From Phytophthora sp. 'mugwort' (taxonomy: Eukaryota; Oomycota; Peronosporomycetes; Peronosporales; Peronosporaceae), in assembly GCA_033558025.1 (NCBI GenBank), contig JAUCEF010000006.1, positions 62,001 to 126,000 on the forward strand: a stretch of 64,000 nt of DNA. The letters run 5' to 3'. A program made the translations under genes and the position numbers. Positions 41,801-53,011 of this stretch are shown here, piece after piece; the stretch's first letter is position 1; every line of letters starts with the position of its first letter. The notes under the pieces are model-generated. The model saw only the letters and a program-made list of their open reading frames with translations, made no database searches and had not been told where the DNA came from.

Positions 41801-44800
41801 CTACGACTGGAACTTGCGCAACACTGACGAGTCCACTGTCTGCAACACTTGATCGAAAGTACTGCTACCCAGCTTTGTCGCGAGGTCGTTCAATCTCTCG
41901 CAAACAAAAGCCTTCAGGTCTAACGCTAATATGGGGGCGTCCTTTTCACTCGGTTGCTGCTGCTGGTTTTTGTGATGAGCTTGGAAAGCACGATAAACCC
42001 CCGATCGGGCACCATTTTCGTCACTGTCAGCAGCGACAGCAACCTGCTTCTGTCTCTGCTCCTCTTGTTCATCTTCTATTACCTCGACACAGACCTCCAG
42101 GACCTGGCCAGTCTTCTCTATCAGCGACTGCTCCATCAGCACCAAGGTGGAGCACAATGCCAGCGCCCACACTTTTCGTCTCAAGAGCGTCAGCGGCGAT
42201 GATCCGACAGTGTAGAATAACTTAAGCATCGTATCCACCAGTACTATCAACACTGCGTGATCATTCATCAGCAAATCCTTCAGCGTGAAGTCAAAATTGA
42301 CCATCATGAGTCTAGCCACAACGCTCACATAGCCAGCTAAAACCGTTTCCGGCTCATGCTTGGGCGCTCCCTGCTGAAACGTGATACAAGTTTCCACCAT
42401 TGACTTCAGTACTGGCAAAAACCCTGCCACTTGATCGACTGGAACTGTCGCAACGATAAGCTCAGTCACTTCAGCGATCTGCAGAGACGCCTCCGCCTTA
42501 ACATTGCCAATAACACTTAGTAGGAGTCTGGAGACGCTCGCGTTGTAAGTCTGCCAGAACTGCATTTTACCAAGTCGCAAATAGCGCTCTAATAAGCTCA
42601 ACACTAACGCCACGTGCTCGTAGTCACGCTCCATTAAACGCAGCATATTACCGAAGAGTACGTGAAGCTCCTCCGTGTATACAGTGGACACTTCGAGCGT
42701 CACGTTCCAAAGCTCCAGCCCATTTTCCATTAAGAAAACTTCGTCCGGATTCGAAACATCAGTAGCAAATCGAATCACCTGCACACACATCTCCAGCAGT
42801 GTTTGTACGCTGCCAGCCTCCACAGATACGTCCGACGGATTCTTCTGAGCTTCTTTCACACTGGTCAGCAGCTTCGCCATAAGCTGGAGAATTTTCCCAC
42901 GCACCAAGTTGCTCGCATCACTTTCGTTACTCCAAAGCGTCGGAAGCGGTGCGCTGATCTGGTGACAGAAAGTAACGATGTGTGCTCCACAAGCTTGGAT
43001 AATTGCCTCGAGACAGCCCAGCACCTTCATCTTGCTTTCGGATTCATCCGCCTGCGGGAACAAAGCAAACAAACACTGCAACGCCCGCGGTATGAAGGGA
43101 GCAAACGTATCGTGCTCGAATCCCCAGTCGTTCACCATCGACTCAAGTGTCTGAATAATGCGCAACTTGAGCGCAACATCCGCATCTGCTTGATGAAAGA
43201 ACACCGATGGATTCAGCAAGGCATCGTACAGTGGCGGTCGCACGTTTGCAGATAACTGTGCTAACCAGCAGCTTACGAGCCAAACGATCCGGAAGCGCAG
43301 AACTGGCAATCCCCGGAACGAACCCACAGCTGCGTCTCGGTTAACGAGGATTGGCACAAGATTGGTAAGAAACCATGGCTCAAACTCGAAGCAGTCGTGG
43401 AGATCGTAGCAGCCCAAACCGATAGCCAAAAGCACTGCATCCATGTCGAGAACTCGTGGATCATCAGCAGCACAAGAGACCTGGCCACGACCCAATTCGA
43501 CTAAATATGTTGAAGCATTGGAAGTCATTCGGGTGAGGGCTGGAATCGTCTGATCTGGGAAATTCTGTACCAATGTCAAGAACAAGTTTTCGGCACAGGC
43601 ACGCACGGATTCCTTGGCCGTCAGGCTTTCCATAAGACTACAGAAAGTCTCGGGGTCGTTCTGCCACTCTTCCAGATCCTTGGTAGTCAGAATCATGTAC
43701 TGTATCACCACGAGGTTCAGCATGGACGCAAAACGGGGCTCGGACTGTGTAAAGAATGTCTGCACTGCTGCTTGTGCTTCCAAAACCATTGCGTCCGTTA
43801 GTGCAACGTCTCCAGTGGCCGTGATAACCTTTGAGAGAACTCGCGTCGTCCCATCAGGGCTGGAAAGACTCTCGTTCTTGTACAATCGGCAGCTCAGTAC
43901 GTTCGCAAAGAACTGAAGAGCGTCAATCTGCAGTCTTTCCGGTGACGGAAGTACCGCCAACGACGTCGAAGCAAAGGCGTTGAGCACGTTCCAAAACAAC
44001 GCCAAATACGGCGGCAGATACTCGCGAAACTCCATCGGATACGAATTCTGCACTCCCACAATAATTGCCGCAATACGATGCATACACTTGTCGAGCGTCA
44101 ACATCGCCTCCTCCACTTCACCAATAGACTCCAGTCGACCCGCATCACCAATAAGAGCAACGAACGCCTGTCGGAACTGCATGAGCCTCTCCAACTGGTT
44201 GTAGAACTCCACCAAAGCTGATCGCATGAGCTCTCCGTTCTGCAGCGCCGACAAGTCCCTAAACGCGTTGAGCAGCATCGTCGAAAGGAGCTTCGTAGAG
44301 GACACCAGCACGTTCAGCTGCTCCGCTCCCGTAGCGGCCACTGCCATTGCAATAACCGCCGCCTTCTCTGCGTTCGTCTGTCCTACGGCTTCTCCCTGCG
44401 TCTGCAAAAAGTCGTTAAGCTGTGTCGCTGTCGTCGTCCAGTACTGCAACAGCAGTGACAGCAACTCAACGCTGAGCATGGCGAACTGCTTGCGGTGCTG
44501 CATGAGGCGTCTGGCTGCCAGTTCCTTAACCACTCGGTAGCAGATGTCCACGCCTCGTCGCTCCCTGGACAGGTCCACGGCTCCTTCCTGCCGTCTCAGT
44601 GGCTGCAGCATCATGGGAAAAAGCGTCTGGAAGCTCCACTGCGTCGGGAATTCGGCGCGTGCGATGGTGGCCACGATGAGCGACAGATGCAGTGCCACCG
44701 TCTGCTGCGGCTCGTGCAGCGCCGCGAAGAGCAACACTCCACGCACGTGAACGCGCTCCTCGTCCGAGAGCAGGTTCGTGGTCTTGCGCACCCTCCACTG

Positions 44801-45061
44801 GGCCTTGAGATAGTGTTTGAGCCACAGCACAGCCAGTAGACGCACATCCGCGTCCTCCGAGGCCAGCTGCGCCAGGTTGCGCGGCGCTCCGTCGGCGTTG
44901 GGCACCGCCACGCACATGTCTAGCAGCGCCGCAAGGAATGGAGCACTTATGGGCGCATTCTGCAGCTGATGCAGATCCTTCTCAGCCGCTGAGCGCTGCG
45001 GCTCCGGCGCGCGCAGGCTCAGTGCGAGCAGCTCGCGCATACGCGCGACGTCTTCCGCCAT
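41801..45061 (-). CDS. IPO11: Importin-11-like karyopherin beta
   Basis: An intronless 1086-aa protein starting at ATG 45061 (MAEDVARMRELLALSLRAPE). Importin-11 is an importin-beta family nuclear transport receptor, RanGTP-dependent, with ubiquitin-conjugating enzymes and a ribosomal protein among its animal cargo. The importin-N region is seen in AAEKDLHQLQNAPISAPFLA and DVRLLAVLWLKHYLKAQWR. YRVVKELAARRLMQHRKQF closely matches the diagnostic IPO11 segment. The rest is HEAT-type helix pairs over the full length, the size expected for the family (about 975-1,100 aa). It is divergent from eIF4A, with 815 bp between start codons. Confidence 0.88.
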   Translation of the reverse strand: MAEDVARMRELLALSLRAPEPQRSAAEKDLHQLQNAPISAPFLAALLDMCVAVPNADGAPRNLAQLASEDADVRLLAVLWLKHYLKAQWRVRKTTNLLSDEERVHVRGVLLFAALHEPQQTVALHLSLIVATIARAEFPTQWSFQTLFPMMLQPLRRQEGAVDLSRERRGVDICYRVVKELAARRLMQHRKQFAMLSVELLSLLLQYWTTTATQLNDFLQTQGEAVGQTNAEKAAVIAMAVAATGAEQLNVLVSSTKLLSTMLLNAFRDLSALQNGELMRSALVEFYNQLERLMQFRQAFVALIGDAGRLESIGEVEEAMLTLDKCMHRIAAIIVGVQNSYPMEFREYLPPYLALFWNVLNAFASTSLAVLPSPERLQIDALQFFANVLSCRLYKNESLSSPDGTTRVLSKVITATGDVALTDAMVLEAQAAVQTFFTQSEPRFASMLNLVVIQYMILTTKDLEEWQNDPETFCSLMESLTAKESVRACAENLFLTLVQNFPDQTIPALTRMTSNASTYLVELGRGQVSCAADDPRVLDMDAVLLAIGLGCYDLHDCFEFEPWFLTNLVPILVNRDAAVGSFRGLPVLRFRIVWLVSCWLAQLSANVRPPLYDALLNPSVFFHQADADVALKLRIIQTLESMVNDWGFEHDTFAPFIPRALQCLFALFPQADESESKMKVLGCLEAIIQACGAHIVTFCHQISAPLPTLWSNESDASNLVRGKILQLMAKLLTSVKEAQKNPSDVSVEAGSVQTLLEMCVQVIRFATDVSNPDEVFLMENGLELWNVTLEVSTVYTEELHVLFGNMLRLMERDYEHVALVLSLLERYLRLGKMQFWQTYNASVSRLLLSVIGNVKAEASLQIAEVTELIVATVPVDQVAGFLPVLKSMVETCITFQQGAPKHEPETVLAGYVSVVARLMMVNFDFTLKDLLMNDHAVLIVLVDTMLKLFYTVGSSPLTLLRRKVWALALCSTLVLMEQSLIEKTGQVLEVCVEVIEDEQEEQRQKQVAVAADSDENGARSGVYRAFQAHHKNQQQQPSEKDAPILALDLKAFVCERLNDLATKLGSSTFDQVLQTVDSSVLRKFQS

Positions 45062-45876
45062 TCGTAACAAAGTGAAGTTTTGATGTGTTTTGGATCTGTG
45101 ATAATACATCAATATATCGGCTCGCAGTTACATGTTGCAATTTCTTAGCCCTATTGTACGCCTCAACTACCGTCACATTTACAACGTTACCGGTATTAAT
45201 ACGTAAAGTCTTGAGAAGTCTTGCGTTCGCAATCACTTTTAAATTTCAAAAGGTAATAACTTACAATTTTTTAAATTTGTACCTTTTGAAACATTTTCAC
45301 ATAGCTCCGCCTCGTTCATTTCTTGGATATACCGGTAAGATACATGTATGAAGAGCTACAGTACATGTACGTTTTTGCTAAAGAAATGGATCGAGGTAGG
45401 AAGACGCCTTAATAGGCAGCAATACAGATGGCTGAATAGTAGCGAGGGGGTTGTGGAGGAACATTGGATCGAAATGTGACCCCATTTTCTCTTGTCTTTA
45501 CGTACGGAAGAACGTATACCGGTAGTGTCCTCGAACGTCCTCTCGACTCGACATAACGCCTTGGACATTAATTAACGCAGCAACAAAACATACTTAAGTA
45601 AATTCCTGTCTACTAGGTAGTCAAACGGAATTTGTGTGCACTACACGAGGTATGTGACACACATAATTGGAGGGAAAGTCTGCTGGCCACCCACTTCGTG
45701 AGGCATACAAAGACCAAGTGAGTGACGGTCTCGGAGCCGTTGCTTGATCCCTCCTCAACGCAGCCAAAACCGAACAACACGCACACAGAGGAAGACTGCG
45801 GAACTCGATTGTTCTGCCTGCTTTTCCTTGCTTCTCGCCACATCTACGCGCCGTAGACACCAAACACTTATCAATC
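45062..45876. promoter_or_regulatory. IPO11 / eIF4A intergenic region with repeated TACCGGTA palindrome
   Basis: 815 bp shared by divergent genes. The palindrome TACCGGTA occurs three times (45188-45195, 45330-45337, 45517-45524) and TACATGTA/GTACATGTAC at 45341-45348 and 45361-45370. These look like transcription-factor sites but no factor can be assigned. Confidence 0.4.
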
Positions 45877-47213
45877 ATGGCTGACATGGAGGACCGCAAG
45901 CCGACGTAAGCTCGCTGTAGTTGGGTCCTCAGTAGTTAAACGTGACATTAACGATATTTCTGGTTGTGTATCTTTCTTCTCTCGTCGCTTCGATCACCGG
46001 GACGTCTAGTGAGAACGTCGAGGAGGGTCAGGAAGAGCACGTTCAGCTCAGTGAGGGCGACATCGAGACGAACTGGGATGAGGTGATTGAAACGTTCGAC
46101 GGCATGGAGCTGCGCGAGGACTTGCTGCGCGGCATTTACGCCTATGGTTTCGAGAAGCCGTCGGCTATCCAGCAGCGCGCTGTGAAGCCCATTCTTCTGG
46201 GCCACGATTGCATCGCCCAGGCCCAGTCTGGTACCGGTAAGACTGCCACTTTCGCCGTGTCTATCCTGCAGAAGATCGATATCGGCCTCAAGGAGACCCA
46301 GGCTCTGATCCTCGCCCCCACGCGCGAGCTAGCTCAGCAGATCGTTAAGGTTGTGGTCGCCATTGGTGACTACATGAGCGTTCAGGTGCACGCTTGCGTC
46401 GGTGGTACTGCCGTGCGCGATGACATCCGCACGCTGCAGCAGGGCGTGCACATTGTGGTCGGTACCCCTGGCCGTGTGGGCGACATGATCAACCGTCGCG
46501 CTCTGCGCACAGACGAGGTCAAGATGTTTGTGCTGGATGAAGCCGATGAGATGCTGTCGCGTGGTTTCAAAGATCAGATCTACGAAGTCTTCCGATTCCT
46601 GCCCGAGAAGGTACAGGTTGCCCTGTTCTCGGCTACCATGCCCCTGGACGTGCTCGAGGTGACCCACCGCTTCATGCGCGAGCCTATTCGCATCCTCGTG
46701 AAGCGTGACGAGCTGACCCTTGAAGGTATCAAGCAGTTTTTCATTGCCATCGACCGCGAGGAGTGGAAGTTCGACACGCTCTGCGATCTGTACGAGACGC
46801 TGACCATCACACAGGCCATCATTTACTGCAACACGCGCCGAAAAGTGGACTGGCTTACCGAGAAAATGCAGTCGAAGGACTTTACTGTGTCAGCCATGCA
46901 TGGTGACATGGAGCAGCGTGAGCGTGACATCATTATGCGTGAGTTCCGCTCGGGCTCGTCGCGTGTGTTGATCACAACGGACCTGCTGGCCCGTGGTATC
47001 GATGTGCAGCAGGTGTCGCTGGTCATCAACTACGACCTGCCCACGAACCGCGAGAACTACATTCACCGTATCGGTCGTTCGGGTCGTTTCGGTCGTAAGG
47101 GTGTGGCTATCAACTTTTTGACGCACAACGACGTGCGATACCTGCGCGACATTGAGCAGTTCTACAACACGCAGATCGACGAGATGCCCATGAACGTCGC
47201 GGATCTTATTTAA
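45877..47213 (+). CDS. EIF4A: Translation initiation factor eIF4A (DEAD-box RNA helicase)
   Basis: Predicted join 45877-45905 (a 29-nt first coding exon, MADMEDRKP...) and 46010-47213 (410 aa); intron GTAAGC...GTCTAG. eIF4A is the ATP-dependent RNA helicase of the cap-binding complex. All DEAD-box motifs are present: Q motif [12 protein letters not shown], motif I AQSGTGKT (about residue 81), [16 protein letters not shown] (VLDEADEM), [12 protein letters not shown] and [13 protein letters not shown]. The residues [14 protein letters not shown] and [12 protein letters not shown] favour eIF4A over the exon-junction paralogue eIF4A3. The C-terminus MNVADLI is the family's usual ending. The codon use is strongly GC-biased, as expected for a highly expressed gene. 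Confidence 0.96.
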
Positions 47214-47963
47214 GAGCCCCTCTAATAAACGTTCCCAGCGAGGCTGCGCGCGCTGCTGCGCTGCCGGGCCGTTGTCTTGCGGCGGTTGAGCTTTGGGGGC
47301 GCATGGCGAAGAAGTGAGAGACGACTGTGGGTGTGTTGCGCACGCGGGCCAACCAATGTAGAACCAAGTGTTAGGAGCAGTAGGGGAACGGAGGGGGTCG
47401 ACGAGAGTGGTGGAAACAAGTGGCGGAGAGGAAAAGAACGGCGGCAATAGGCAAGAGAAGAGAGAAATGGAGTGCGCGCGTTTAAAGAAAAAGAGGAAGG
47501 GGGCTGTGTGTCTTCTTGTTTTGTTTCGGAAGTGGTGCCTTTTGCTGCGTCGTGGCGGTGTCATGGATGACTTTGTTTGTTCTTGGGGTGGAACGTCGTT
47601 CTTTTGATTGGCCACGGTGCTCTACCCAACATGGCTTCAAGAAACCAGGTGCAAAGCTTAACAAGCTGCTATTCCGAGCGGCGGCATGGGCAGCCTCATT
47701 AAAGCCTCAGACCGCAGCTGATGCTGATGAGCAGTAAGCTAAGCAACAACACACGGTGCAGGACTAGTGACGCGAGACTCCAGTGCGAGTGTGCACCCAC
47801 GCGACACCTTCGCGATCCAGCCACGTCCAGCGCAATGATTTTTGGGGACAGGTATTTTGGCCAATCATCGCGAAGCAACATGCTAACAGCACCCGTTGTT
47901 CTTCCACATCCGCATTCTCCACCAGCAGTAGTTTAAGTGCGTTCCCCTTGTCCGTCTGCGATT
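47214..47963. other. 3' flank of eIF4A and upstream region of the DnaJ gene
   Basis: 750 bp without a supported gene. Overlapping ORFs on both strands have no recognisable motif. Likely contains the eIF4A 3' UTR and the promoter of the next gene. Confidence 0.5.
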
Positions 47964-49229
47964 ATGAGCGAGCCCGTGCCCAAGCAGCCCGAGGAGAGCA
48001 CTAACCTATACGAGGTGCTAGGTGTGGAGAAATCGGCCAGCGAGCTGGAGATTAAGACGGCCTACCGCAAGCTGGCGCTCAAGTATCACCCAGACCGCAA
48101 CGCTGGCTCGACCGAAGCCGCCGACAAGTTTAAGCAGGCAAGCGCCGCTTACGCCGTGCTGAGCGACCCCAACAAGCGTCGCCAGTATGATGTGGCAGGT
48201 GAAAGCGGCAAAGATATGGAGTTCGAGAGCGTGGATGTCGAGTCCATGGGCGGCTTCGGCCGCGTCGTTGGCGCGCTCTTCACCAAGATCGGCATGCCCA
48301 TTCCCACGCAGATCTCACAGACTGTTCTGTCTGCCGCGCGCGACCTGTGCGACGAGCGCAACAACTCGACGCAGCTGCCGCAAGTCACGCAAATGGTCTT
48401 CGGCATGGAACGCCACGCCAAAGTGGACAAACAAGATGCGCACTTCTACAAGCTGCAGGTGGACAAGGATCGCGATTCCGTCGTCTTTATCTGCCGCTCG
48501 GCCAGCAAAAGCAAGTTTAAGCTGGTTCTGTTCGACCAGCATGGAGCCGTGCGCATGGTGCAGGAATCGGTCAAGAAACCGCGCTGCACTGCCGCCGACA
48601 TGTACCTCTCCAGCACCGTGGAGCTCATGGACCTCAACCCGGACATGTGGCCTGGAGCCAACAACGATTCGGAGCTGCCCGAGATCTTTAGCAAGTTGTC
48701 GCTTTTTGAAGTGCGGCGCACCGTGGCTCTTGAGAAGGGCGAGCACTTGTTCTGCGTCTACGGCGATAACTGGCTGTCGGCCGTCAAGTACTCGATCAAG
48801 TGCCTGAAGATCGACGAGCAGTCGCCGGCGCTGCGCACCATCCAACAAAGTGAGCACGAGCTGGTGGGGATTAAGCACGACCTGGACGCCTTGCAGAAGG
48901 AGTACGTGGCTGCCAAGAAGGCGTTCGAGGAGGTCTGCGCACGTGTGGAGGCCAAGCAGACACGAACGGAGGAACTGCTGCAGGAACGCGAGCAGTCGTA
49001 TGAGGCATTTCTGGCGGGATGCGACCCCAACCAGGCGGTTGGCCCGTTCGATGAATCGCGTGGCTCGAACACTTCGCAAAACGGACACAAGGGATCCGTC
49101 GGCGAGTCTGCCAGCCCCGCTGGCGGCATCCGCAACATTTTTGGCGGCTTCCAGAACCGCTTTTTCGCGGGCAAGGAACGCACCAGCTCCATGGACGCTA
49201 CCAGCAATGCGTCCTCCCACAGCCATTAA
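47964..49229 (+). CDS. ARG1-like DnaJ protein
   Basis: An intronless 421-aa protein starting at ATG 47964 ([20 protein letters not shown]). An N-terminal J domain (about residues 14-80) with YHPD containing the HPD Hsp70-stimulating motif is followed by [60 protein letters not shown] and a C-terminal coiled coil (LEKEY-like [20 protein letters not shown]). This order matches plant ARG1 (altered response to gravity) and ARG1-like proteins, which act in membrane trafficking and gravity signalling. Whether the oomycete protein has that role is unknown. The last 60 residues are Ser/Gly-rich. Confidence 0.88.
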   Translation: MSEPVPKQPEESTNLYEVLGVEKSASELEIKTAYRKLALKYHPDRNAGSTEAADKFKQASAAYAVLSDPNKRRQYDVAGESGKDMEFESVDVESMGGFGRVVGALFTKIGMPIPTQISQTVLSAARDLCDERNNSTQLPQVTQMVFGMERHAKVDKQDAHFYKLQVDKDRDSVVFICRSASKSKFKLVLFDQHGAVRMVQESVKKPRCTAADMYLSSTVELMDLNPDMWPGANNDSELPEIFSKLSLFEVRRTVALEKGEHLFCVYGDNWLSAVKYSIKCLKIDEQSPALRTIQQSEHELVGIKHDLDALQKEYVAAKKAFEEVCARVEAKQTRTEELLQEREQSYEAFLAGCDPNQAVGPFDESRGSNTSQNGHKGSVGESASPAGGIRNIFGGFQNRFFAGKERTSSMDATSNASSHSH

Positions 49230-49503
49230 TGAGTGAAAATATTGAGACAGATAGATGCAGTGCAATTAGCGGAAACGGAAGCCCACGACCTCAGCGTGCT
49301 GTGTGCTGACTGAGGGAGATGGAGACAACAGTAGGTAGGATTTCGAAGGAGGGAACGCAGCAGGAGTGGCGATATGGATGGATTTAAACAGTTTAGAATT
49401 TCGTAGTTGACGCCAAGGTATATATCCTTATCCTTCGGAAGTATTTCTTTCGTAAGCTTCTGCTCAGCCTCGAAGAATATCGAAGTTGCAACACGTTTTC
49501 CGC

Positions 49504-51144
49504 TCAGTAGTCGTCCAGAAGCCGCTGACGCTTGGGGTCAACGGGGTCATCAAGCTGTTTTGCCATGCAGTAGGCATGAGCGCACCAGGGCACGAAAGCT
49601 GCAGCAAATAAAAATTGGCCAACGAAGAAGGCCGTGCCAAACATGGGCAGCCCAACGGCCAGAGCGTTGTAGAACCTTGCTAGCTGCGTCATGCGACAAT
49701 GTGCCGGCAGACCGCCAGACTTGGCCGCAGCTGCAGCAGCATTGGCTGCCTCCTCCAGAGTGCAAGGGACAACGCGTCCTGAAGCGTCTACAAACATCTG
49801 GTGGCCGAAAGTGGCGTACTGCGGCGCTAGTGTGAGCAGAGCGAAAAGCCCCACCATGGCAAGCTGCATTAGCACAAGCGAAAGCATCGTCATCGTTGCT
49901 GCAGACGTTAGACGCGGCTGCAATCGCCCCAGACGGAAGCACAGAAACTGCAGACCATGGCGCTTGAGCACTATCAATGAAATCGTAAAAAGGTAGACGA
50001 AAAGTACTGTGAAGACCACATAGTCCAGCGGGAAGACGCGCGATGCAAGAACCAACAGTAAATCCATCGGGTTTGGGAACCCCGGCGCGTTCAGGAGAAA
50101 CCCTCTCTCGAAGTTGGAGTGTGCCATCTTGTCGATGCTCGTGATCAACATCGAGACCACGATCAACAATGATAGGATGATCAGAACCACGCCGATGGGG
50201 ATCTTCCAGCAAGACAACTTGCCAGTCAATGCAAATCTCTGAAGGTTTGCATCTAACACTTCACGACGTTCTTCAAGAAGCTTTTCACGCATCTTTAGCT
50301 GTGACAGACGCTCCTGATCCGCTCCACTCATCTGCTGCTCAACAGCATATCGCTGTAAAATCGTCTCTCTTGTCTGTTTTGTCGCTTGTGTCTCCATCGT
50401 GTTCTCCTGGAGCAGATCTTCAAATGTCGTCATGTTCTCGTCTATACTATGGTCTTCCATCAGCAGTCCCACCAGCGGCACACTCGCGAGTCCTCGACTA
50501 CACACGAACAGCCAGAGATACATCCCTGTAAGGGCCAAAATCCCCACCAACAGTCTCAGGAAAGTCTCCAGATCCGATGAAAACTTGAGCAATGGCCTTA
50601 GCCAGTCGATATCAGAGCTAGCAGGTTTGCCGCAAAGCAGCACGACCATGAGCATGGCCACCAGGAACGAAAGTCCCAACAGGAAGCACGCTGTGCGCTT
50701 CACAGCAGCATAGAGTCGATCTCGAGCGGAAAACTTGAGCGTCAAGTGCGCAATTTCCGTCTGTTTCGCATAGTTGTAAGCCAGCGGCGCCCCCAAGAAC
50801 GAATACAGCGCCAGCGCTGCGAAATAGACCTGGTATATAATTCGGAGGGCCCGGACGTTGGCTGGCACATGCGGCAGCGCGTTCTCCAGCAGATAGACGT
50901 CCACAGGAGCCGTAAAAAGGCACATTAACGATACGTAGAGCGCAAGGACGCAGACGGCGTTGACGAAACGCGAGGATACAGTGAGCGGTACCGCGCTGAG
51001 TGTGGAGGTGCCGGCAAAGGCAGTGAGCGACGAGGAGGCACCGCGTTTCGGCTGCGCATAAAGCACCAGAGACGCGCTCACGAGGAGGAGGACCAGCGCT
51101 ACGCTGGCGTACAGGAGCCACACGAGGAGCGCTGCGGAGTCCAT
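49504..51144 (-). CDS. LMBRD1: LMBR1-domain membrane protein, probable lysosomal cobalamin exporter subunit LMBD1
   Basis: An intronless 546-aa protein with about nine transmembrane segments. LMBD1 works with the ABC transporter ABCD4 to release vitamin B12 from lysosomes. Seen: an N-terminal hydrophobic pair, YQVYFAALALYSFLGAPLAY, a long cytoplasmic loop with coiled-coil character (MREKLLEERREVLDANLQRF), FPLDYVVFTVLFVYLFTISL, RLGRLQPRLTSAATM and LAPQYATFGHQM. The last two match my recollection of the LMBRD1 segments (PLDY..., LAPQYVMYGSQ). LMBR1-domain proteins of other types exist, so the exact subtype is probable rather than certain. Its stop lies 274 bp from the DnaJ stop (convergent), with no feature between. 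Confidence 0.8.
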   Translation of the reverse strand: MDSAALLVWLLYASVALVLLLVSASLVLYAQPKRGASSSLTAFAGTSTLSAVPLTVSSRFVNAVCVLALYVSLMCLFTAPVDVYLLENALPHVPANVRALRIIYQVYFAALALYSFLGAPLAYNYAKQTEIAHLTLKFSARDRLYAAVKRTACFLLGLSFLVAMLMVVLLCGKPASSDIDWLRPLLKFSSDLETFLRLLVGILALTGMYLWLFVCSRGLASVPLVGLLMEDHSIDENMTTFEDLLQENTMETQATKQTRETILQRYAVEQQMSGADQERLSQLKMREKLLEERREVLDANLQRFALTGKLSCWKIPIGVVLIILSLLIVVSMLITSIDKMAHSNFERGFLLNAPGFPNPMDLLLVLASRVFPLDYVVFTVLFVYLFTISLIVLKRHGLQFLCFRLGRLQPRLTSAATMTMLSLVLMQLAMVGLFALLTLAPQYATFGHQMFVDASGRVVPCTLEEAANAAAAAAKSGGLPAHCRMTQLARFYNALAVGLPMFGTAFFVGQFLFAAAFVPWCAHAYCMAKQLDDPVDPKRQRLLDDY

Positions 51145-51265
51145 GGGGAGGGACTGCGTCGCGATGCGCCCTTGAAGTGACTCGGTTCGATTTGAAGAAG
51201 AAGAACGTCGTGTGTGTGGTGTACGTCATTATATTCTGTTGAATGGGTTTGGAGATCGAGTGAGC

Positions 51266-52137
51266 ATGCGCGAGGGAAGCCTCAGCTACGGGAGGTTCTG
51301 TGCTGAGGCGGAGCTGCTGCAAAAGCGGTCGCATGAGTTAGCGAGCATGCAGGAGGTCGGAAGGGGAAGCTGCGTGGCGACATGGGAGTGGAGACATGGC
51401 AACCGACAGGTGAGCAGTGTTGTCACAATGGTTGGAGTGGTAGTGGCTGAGTTGAGCTCTCGATGTCACGCTGAAGCACTTGGACGGAGACTCGTACCTT
51501 GTCTCGACTGGGAATGTCCGTTCCTATCGCTCTGACAGTACATATGACGAGAGTGTGAACTCTGACAACGATTTGGGCGGGGATATTGATGAGCTGCTGC
51601 TGATTGAAGAGGTAGGAAGGGATCACTGTGCTCGCTTTAACATTCTACAGGTCAATTGGTGCACTACCATCGTAGACTAACTGACGAGTGCGGTGCTAGG
51701 TTGCTGAGGACGATGGGATGGATGTCGATGAAGCTCAGACGACAACGTTACAGTCCGTGGACTTTGAGACGGCGATGCTTGAGTTCCACATTGTTTACCA
51801 TACAACTTACCAGACACCCGTGCTGTACTTTCGAGCGCTAGCCATTGATGGAACGCCACTGCCAGCCAGTACGACCACTCGTGGTGTGCAGCTCCCTGGT
51901 TCCAACTGCCGATCAACATTCGTCGCAATGGTGGAGCACCCCGTCCTTGGCAAGCCGTTCTCGTTCCTGCATCCGTGCGAAACTGCTACAGCCATGCAGC
52001 TTCTCCAAGCTCAAATTCAGCATAGCAGCATTGCTGAAGCTTCATTGCAGGCGGAAGTGCCGCATTATCTCGCGAGCTGGCTCAGCTTGGTGCAACCGTT
52101 AACCGGCATCTCGCCGCTCGATTACTATTCCATATGA
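51266..52137 (+). CDS. ATG10: Autophagy E2-like enzyme ATG10
   Basis: Predicted join 51266-51409, 51477-51611, 51700-52137 (238 aa); introns GTGAGC...CTGAAG (the second AG preceded by an A) and GTAGGA...TGCTAG. ATG10 is the E2-like enzyme that conjugates ATG12 to ATG5. N-terminal WEWRHGNRQ joins HLDGDSYLVSTGNVRSYR. The core contains FHIVYHTTYQTPVLYFRALA, EHPVLGKPFSFLHPCETATA and YLASWLSLVQPLTGISPLDY. The Cys in LHPC is the catalytic residue of the family. The length and order match ATG10 in fungi and animals. It starts 121 bp upstream-facing from LMBRD1 (divergent). Confidence 0.92.
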
Positions 52138-52189
52138 TAGGCTGTCACAATTTCACTTTTGAATTTAGCGCCATTTTCCCGAGGTTCAA

Positions 52190-53011
52190 ATGGCCAACCA
52201 CGACGAAGACGCGGCGCGGCCGCGCAAGAAGTACGCACGCGTTGATGCGTCAGCGGTCAATGCATAGCCAACTCACGTCGATGTGTTCTGCATCTTTATC
52301 GTTCAGGCAACGCGTCGGAGGCGTCTCGTCGCCGGGTGCTACAGCGACCGCCAGCACTCGAGCCAGGTTCGCATTCGGTTCGCGGCTTCCTGACCCTGGG
52401 ATGAGCGTGCTGAAGGGACCGAGGAGCAGCGGGAAGGCCAAGCTCCATGCTTTGACTCGGATGCGTCATCATACACACGACGAGCGGGCGCCGGTCAACC
52501 CTAGGAAACGGAGAAGGTCCTTGTCACGAGACGAGGACGAAGCGACTTCCAAGACGAAGCCCCGACCGCTGGCAGTGAGGACAGTATTGCCTCTGCAAGG
52601 AAGTCACTTACCTCCTCCTACCAAGGCGTCGGGTCTGCTAAGCGAGTCGCATTTGCACAAGATTTCGCCGTCGAACCCGGCAATGAGACACAAGAAGCGG
52701 AGATCAGCAGAACAGCACGAGCTGGTTGCAGACCTGGGTGAGTGGGGAGGGAATTGCAGTTTGAGAGATGCTAGAGCATCATTTCTGACGTGGTAATGCC
52801 TTGCTATGATTTTATTGAAGCTGCTACAGAACCTACATTCTGGATCAAGCGTCGAGAAAAGGTCGAAGCAGCTCTGAAGGACTTGGACACCATCCAGTAC
52901 GTGTTACCTCAGCTTCCGTATAGACACGTAATAGGAGCTTGCTAATTGTTTATCGCTCTTACTGGTATGACCTTGTGTAGGAAGCATATCATGGCGATCA
53001 TCTATAAATAG
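52190..53011 (+). CDS. Small basic, probably nuclear, protein of unknown family
   Basis: Predicted join 52190-52230, 52307-52737, 52830-52896, 52981-53011 (189 aa); all joins GT-AG, frame kept, final residues HIMAIIYK then stop. The protein is Lys/Arg/Ser/Pro-rich with nuclear-localisation-like clusters (PRKRRRSLSRDED, RHKKRRSAEQH). A short helical end carries EPTFWIKRREKVEAALKDLD. I do not recognise it. It starts only 52 bp after ATG10, same strand; a gene this small and basic could equally be an RNA-binding adaptor. Exon choice is by splice sites and frame only. Confidence 0.6.

Noticed and set aside
48187..49265. Long antisense and offset ORFs overlapping the ARG1-like gene
   Set aside because: GC-rich coding bias opens other frames. 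They show no domain and are out of phase with the conserved J-domain protein.
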